A DNA stretch of 64,000 bases from the NCBI RefSeq assembly GCF_000429365.1, contig NZ_AUBS01000005.1:62001-126000 (forward strand), given 5' to 3'. The notes below the pieces were generated by a model. The model was not told the DNA's origin. It worked only from the letters and a program-made list of their open reading frames with translations, and searched no databases. The position numbers and the translations under genes are program-made. Below are positions 60,925-64,000 of the stretch, one piece after another (the first letter of the stretch is position 1; each line of letters starts with the position of its first letter). Source of the DNA: Pseudodonghicola xiamenensis DSM 18339. Its GTDB lineage: Bacteria; Pseudomonadota; Alphaproteobacteria; Rhodobacterales; Rhodobacteraceae.

Positions 60925-61956
60925 ATGATCGAGACCAGTTTCACGCCCCGCGTGTTTTCCGGCATCCAGCCTTCGGGCAACCTGCACCTTGGTAATTACC
61001 TTGGCGCATTGAAGCGCTTTGCCGATTGGCAAGAGCGCGGCACGGAGACCATCTATTGCATGGTCGATCTGCATGCGATCACCGTCTGGCAAGACCCCGC
61101 AGATCTGCGCCGCGCGACGCGCGAGCTTTGCGCCGGCTTCATCGCCAGCGGCATCGACCCCGAGAAATCCATCCTGATCAACCAGTCCCAGGTGCCCGAG
61201 CATGCGCAGCTGGCCTGGGTGTTCAACTGTGTCGCCCGCATGGGCTGGATGGGCCGCATGACCCAGTGGAAGGACAAGACCGCCGGCAAGAACGCCGAAG
61301 CGGCTTCGCTGGGGCTGTTCGCCTATCCGTCGCTGATGGCGGCGGACATCCTGGTCTATCACGCCACCCATGTGCCGGTGGGCGAGGATCAGAAACAGCA
61401 TCTTGAGCTGACCCGCGACATCGCCACCAAGTTCAACCATGATTATGGCGTCGATTTCTTCCCGCTGACCGAACCGGTGATCGAAGGCGCCGCCACAAGG
61501 GTGATGAGCCTGCGCGACGGATCCAAGAAGATGTCGAAATCCGATCCTTCGGATGCCAGCCGGATCAACCTGACCGACGATGCCGACACCATCGCCAAGA
61601 AGATCCGCAAGGCCAAGACCGACCCCGAGCCGCTACCCTCCGAGGCCAAGGGGCTCGAGGACCGGCCCGAGGCGCGCAATCTGGTCAATATCTTCGCGGC
61701 GCTGAACAATCAGACGGTCGATCAGGTGCTGGCCGATTTCGGTGGCCGCCCGTTCTCGGAATTCAAGCCGGCGCTGGCCGATCTGGCGGTGGCACAACTG
61801 TCTCCGGTCTCGACCGAGATGTCACGACTGATGGACAACCAGGACGAGATCGACCGCATCCTTACCCGTGGCGCCGAACGTGCCCGCGAGATCACCGCGC
61901 CGATCCTGAAGAAGACTTACGAGATCGTCGGCATGGTCGGCCCGGTCGAGCTCTGA
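60925..61956 (+). CDS. trpS: Tryptophanyl-tRNA synthetase
   Basis: The 343-residue class I synthetase has [20 protein letters not shown] (HIGH-type motif HLGN) and the KMSKS loop [11 protein letters not shown] near residue 205, with [18 protein letters not shown] contacts ([14 protein letters not shown]). It charges tRNA-Trp as a homodimer. GGGAG lies 9 bases before ATG 60925; a TTG at 60916 overlaps that site and is less likely. Divergent from the rhomboid gene and followed by a GC-rich hairpin. Confidence 0.96.
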   Translation: MIETSFTPRVFSGIQPSGNLHLGNYLGALKRFADWQERGTETIYCMVDLHAITVWQDPADLRRATRELCAGFIASGIDPEKSILINQSQVPEHAQLAWVFNCVARMGWMGRMTQWKDKTAGKNAEAASLGLFAYPSLMAADILVYHATHVPVGEDQKQHLELTRDIATKFNHDYGVDFFPLTEPVIEGAATRVMSLRDGSKKMSKSDPSDASRINLTDDADTIAKKIRKAKTDPEPLPSEAKGLEDRPEARNLVNIFAALNNQTVDQVLADFGGRPFSEFKPALADLAVAQLSPVSTEMSRLMDNQDEIDRILTRGAERAREITAPILKKTYEIVGMVGPVEL

Positions 61957-61962
61957 TCCAAT

Positions 61963-61988
61963 CGGCGGCCTGCTCCGGCGGGCCGCCG
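61963..61988 (+). terminator. Hairpin after trpS
   Basis: CGGCGGCC (61963-61970) and GGCCGCCG (61981-61988) form a perfect 8-bp GC stem with a 10-base loop, 6 bp after the trpS stop. The 3' flank is not T-rich, so termination strength is uncertain. Confidence 0.55.
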
Positions 61989-62083
61989 TCCCCTCCTGCC
62001 GCGACATCTGCGGGACTGGACCTTGCCGCGCCTTCTGCCTAGGGTCGCGCCAACTGAATGGCCCGATCCGAGGAAGAACGCAT

Positions 62084-62947
62084 ATGGCGACCGGCACCAA
62101 CATCCGCACCTATTTCAACGGCACCTGGCATGACGGCGACGTCCCGGTGATGCAGGCGGCCGATCATGGCGCCTGGCTCGGCTCGACCGTCTTCGACGGG
62201 GCGCGTCTGTTCAACGGCATGACCCCGGATCTCGACCTGCATTGCGCCCGCATCAACCGTTCGGCCAAGGCGCTGATGCTGACCCCGACGGTCGGCGATG
62301 CCGAGATGGTCGAGATCGTCGAGGAGGGGCTCAAGGCCTATGGACCCGATGCCGCTGTCTACATCCGTCCGATGTACTGGGGCATCGACGGCGATCCTTC
62401 TGCCATCATCCCCAGCCCCGACCAGACCGGCTTTGCCATCAGCCTGGAAGAAATCCCGATGCCGCCCGCAGATGCCGGCGCCACGCTGACCCGCACCCGG
62501 TTCCGCCGCCCTGTGCTGGAAAACGCGGTCTGCAACGCCAAGGCCGGTTGTCTGTACCCCAACAATGCCCGCATGCTGGCCGAAGCGCGATCGAAGGGGT
62601 TTTCCAACGCGCTGGTGTCTGACGCGATGGGCAATGTCGCCGAAAGCGCCACTGCCAACGTCTTCATGGTCAAGGATGGAGAGGTCTTCACCCCTATCGC
62701 CAATGGCACTTTCCTGTCGGGCATCACCCGGGCGCGCCATATCAAGAATCTGCGCGCCGACGGTTTCACCGTGCATGAGGCGGTGCTGAGCTTCGAGGAT
62801 TTCCATGCCGCCGACGAAGTCTTCCTGTCGGGCAACCTGACCAAGGTGACCCCGGTGACCGGCTTTGACGACACGCAATACCAGATCGGCCCGGTCACCC
62901 GCCGCGCGCGCGAACTCTACTGGGACTGGGCGGCTTCGACACGCTGA
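62084..62947 (+). CDS. ilvE: Branched-chain amino acid aminotransferase
   Basis: The 287-residue fold-type IV PLP enzyme transaminates leucine, isoleucine and valine. Motifs include HGAWLGSTVFDGARLF, IRPMYWG, the PLP lysine in NAKAGCLYPNNARM (about residue 152), GNVAESATANVFMVKDG and GTFLSGITR. GAGGAAGAACGCAT precedes the ATG. With leuA in the same window it completes the last step of leucine synthesis, but the two are not adjacent. Confidence 0.94.
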   Translation: MATGTNIRTYFNGTWHDGDVPVMQAADHGAWLGSTVFDGARLFNGMTPDLDLHCARINRSAKALMLTPTVGDAEMVEIVEEGLKAYGPDAAVYIRPMYWGIDGDPSAIIPSPDQTGFAISLEEIPMPPADAGATLTRTRFRRPVLENAVCNAKAGCLYPNNARMLAEARSKGFSNALVSDAMGNVAESATANVFMVKDGEVFTPIANGTFLSGITRARHIKNLRADGFTVHEAVLSFEDFHAADEVFLSGNLTKVTPVTGFDDTQYQIGPVTRRARELYWDWAASTR

Positions 62948-63022
62948 GACCGTCGCACCAGGCAGCAGCTACTTGCCCGCCCCCGGGGCTTGCGGCATGA
63001 TCCGCCGGAAGGAGAACCCCAC

Positions 63023-63478
63023 ATGCGCAAGTTTCTCGTCGTGCTCGACGACAGCCGCGAATGCCTGAACGCCATGCGGTTCGCCGCGATGCGGGCCGCC
63101 CATACCGGTGCCGGGGTCACCATCCTGTCGGTGATCCCGCCCGAGGAGTTCAATCACTGGATCGGCGTCGGCGCGGTCATGCGCGAAGAGGCGCGGGAAC
63201 GCATTCATGCGCATTTCGAGGTCTTCGCCAAATGGATGCGCGACAAGCAGAACGTCGATCCCGAACTGGTGATCCGCGAGGGCCAGCCGGTTGACGAGAT
63301 CATCGGACAGATCAAGCGCGACCCCAGCATCGGTGTTCTGGTGCTGGGCGCCGGCACCGGCCGCAAGGGACCCGGGCCGCTGGTTACGCAAATGTCGAAA
63401 AACGCGGGCAGCCTGCCGATCCCGATCACCATCGTGCCCGGCGATCTGAGCAAGGAAAAGCTGGAAGCGATCACCTGA
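63023..63478 (+). CDS. Universal stress protein, UspA family
   Basis: The 151-residue protein has the Usp fold: KFLVVLDDSRECLNAMRFAAMRAAHTGAGVTILSVIP at the N-terminus and a C-terminal ATP-binding-type stretch (VLVLGAGTGRKGPGPLVTQMSKNAGSLPIPITIVPG), in which the G-x2-G-x9-G-S/T pattern is only partly matched. AAGGAG precedes ATG 63023. Single-domain UspA proteins respond to growth arrest and redox stress. It lies between ilvE and nfuA on the same strand. Confidence 0.88.
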   Translation: MRKFLVVLDDSRECLNAMRFAAMRAAHTGAGVTILSVIPPEEFNHWIGVGAVMREEARERIHAHFEVFAKWMRDKQNVDPELVIREGQPVDEIIGQIKRDPSIGVLVLGAGTGRKGPGPLVTQMSKNAGSLPIPITIVPGDLSKEKLEAIT

Positions 63479-63532
63479 CGCCCCTCCCGCGAGAAGCGCC
63501 CTCGGGCGCGACGAGCGGCGCCAGGCCACACA

Positions 63533-63549
63533 TTTAGAATCGTTCCAAA
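63533..63549. promoter_or_regulatory. Candidate iron-responsive palindrome upstream of nfuA
   Basis: TTTAGAA (63533-63539) and TTCCAAA (63543-63549) form an inverted repeat (six of seven pairs) around TCG, ending 3 bp upstream of the nfuA -35 hexamer. Form and position resemble the Iron-Rhodo-box that IscR recognises in Rhodobacterales; the match to the published consensus has not been scored. Confidence 0.45.
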
Positions 63550-63551
63550 GC

Positions 63552-63580
63552 TTGACGCGATCAGGGCCGGAGCGCATATA
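63552..63580 (+). promoter_or_regulatory. Sigma-70-type promoter of nfuA
   Basis: TTGACG (63552-63557) and CATATA (63575-63580) are 17 bases apart; TATAGA two bases later is an alternative -10. The region ends about 30 bp upstream of the nfuA start. Confidence 0.6.
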
Positions 63581-63609
63581 GATTGCAACCGAGGAAAGGT
63601 GTGCAAAAA

Positions 63610-64000
63610 ATGTTCATTCAGACCGAATCGACCCCGAACCCGGCGACGTTGAAATTCCTGCCTGGCCAGACCGTGCTCGCGGTCGGGACTGCCGATTTCC
63701 CCTCGGCCGAAGCTGCTGAGAAGTCGCCGCTGGCAACCCGCGTGTTTGCCGTGAAGGGCGTGACCGGCGTCTTCTTCGGCAATGATTTCGTCACCGTGAC
63801 CAAGGATGACGCGGTGGAATGGGATCACGTGAAACCGGCGATCCTCGGCGCGATCATGGAACATTACCAATCCGGCGCCCCGGTGATGGAAGGCGAGGAA
63901 GCCGCAGCTTCCGGCCATGCCGAATTCAGCGGCGAAGATGAGGAGATCGTCGGCCAGATCAAGGAACTGCTCGACAGCCGGGTGCGCCCGGCGGTGGCCC
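63610..64000 (+). CDS. nfuA: Nfu-type iron-sulfur scaffold protein (partial, C-terminus outside window)
   Basis: About 130 N-terminal residues are visible, starting MFIQTESTPNPATLKFLPG, the hallmark of the Nfu N-terminal domain (TPNP motif). It continues with VKGVTGVFFGNDFVTVTKDD and an acidic linker (EEAAASGHAEFSGEDEEIVGQIKELLDSRVRPAVA), where the NifU C-terminal domain begins. The CxxC that carries the [4Fe-4S] cluster should lie beyond base 64000. GAGGAAAGGTG is upstream of ATG 63610. A palindrome and promoter upstream suggest iron or Fe-S control. Confidence 0.93.
   Translation, partial: MFIQTESTPNPATLKFLPGQTVLAVGTADFPSAEAAEKSPLATRVFAVKGVTGVFFGNDFVTVTKDDAVEWDHVKPAILGAIMEHYQSGAPVMEGEEAAASGHAEFSGEDEEIVGQIKELLDSRVRPAVA

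Overview
This window is ordinary, densely coded chromosome from a high-GC alphaproteobacterium. Gene content and order point to the Rhodobacterales (Rhodobacter/Paracoccus group): a RpoH-II type sigma factor coupled to chaN, leuA followed by mreB-mreC-mreD-PBP2-rodA, rsmI/lpoA/yraN/gshB next to glnD-murJ, a COQ9 protein, a PPK2 kinase and a membrane-anchored MoeB. This assignment is inferred from family recognition; no database search was possible. I see no prophage, transposon, CRISPR array, rRNA or tRNA gene.

Layout. 1-3.9 kb: two MDR-family quinone oxidoreductases (the first cut by the window edge), an AraC regulator with a DUF2000 protein, and COQ9. 3.9-7.5 kb: rpsU with a clear promoter and terminator, the divergent mntH/mntR manganese pair, and ppk2. 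7.5-11.1 kb: a small unknown protein, a divergent Lrp-type regulator and alanine dehydrogenase, then mscL and a small MscS channel. 11.2-15.3 kb: a YfcG-like glutathione transferase gene broken by an in-frame TGA, a divergent PPOX/MocR pair, ytoQ and a phosphoribosyltransferase. 15.4-22.4 kb: pheT, then the tesA / ybbA-ybbP cluster and an Rrf2 regulator. 22.4-31.5 kb: gamma-glutamylcyclotransferase, gltX, a DUF2267 protein, a Tat-exported metallo-hydrolase, a DMT transporter, nadE, an exported MORN-repeat protein and a sulfide:quinone oxidoreductase-like flavoprotein.

31.6-40.5 kb: a leucine-rich leader ORF and hairpin ahead of leuA, then the complete elongasome operon (mreBCD, PBP2, rodA) and a hydroxyacid dehydrogenase. 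40.5-47.3 kb, all minus strand: M3 oligopeptidase, coaBC-dut-moeB, and rpoH2-chaN. 47.4-50.9 kb, plus strand: cobU-cobC, a glutathione transferase and comM. 50.9-54.0 kb, minus strand: rsmI-yraN-gshB-esterase, divergent from lpoA-glnD-murJ. 59.8-64 kb: a DUF2892 protein, a catalytically dead rhomboid, trpS, ilvE, a universal stress protein and the start of an Nfu-type Fe-S scaffold.

Most of the window is housekeeping: cell-wall elongation and precursor flipping, aminoacyl-tRNA synthesis, cofactors (CoA, NAD, B12, Fe-S, glutathione) and stress control. The observations most worth following are the leuA leader/attenuator candidate, a family of 3'-end hairpin elements in the 40.5-42.8 kb region, the MORN protein built by duplication of a nine-repeat block, the rhomboid that has lost its catalytic Ser and His, the TGA-interrupted GST, and operator-like palindromes upstream of nfuA, between the Rrf2 regulator and the cyclotransferase gene, and at the MocR start. 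I found no clearly new multi-gene system.
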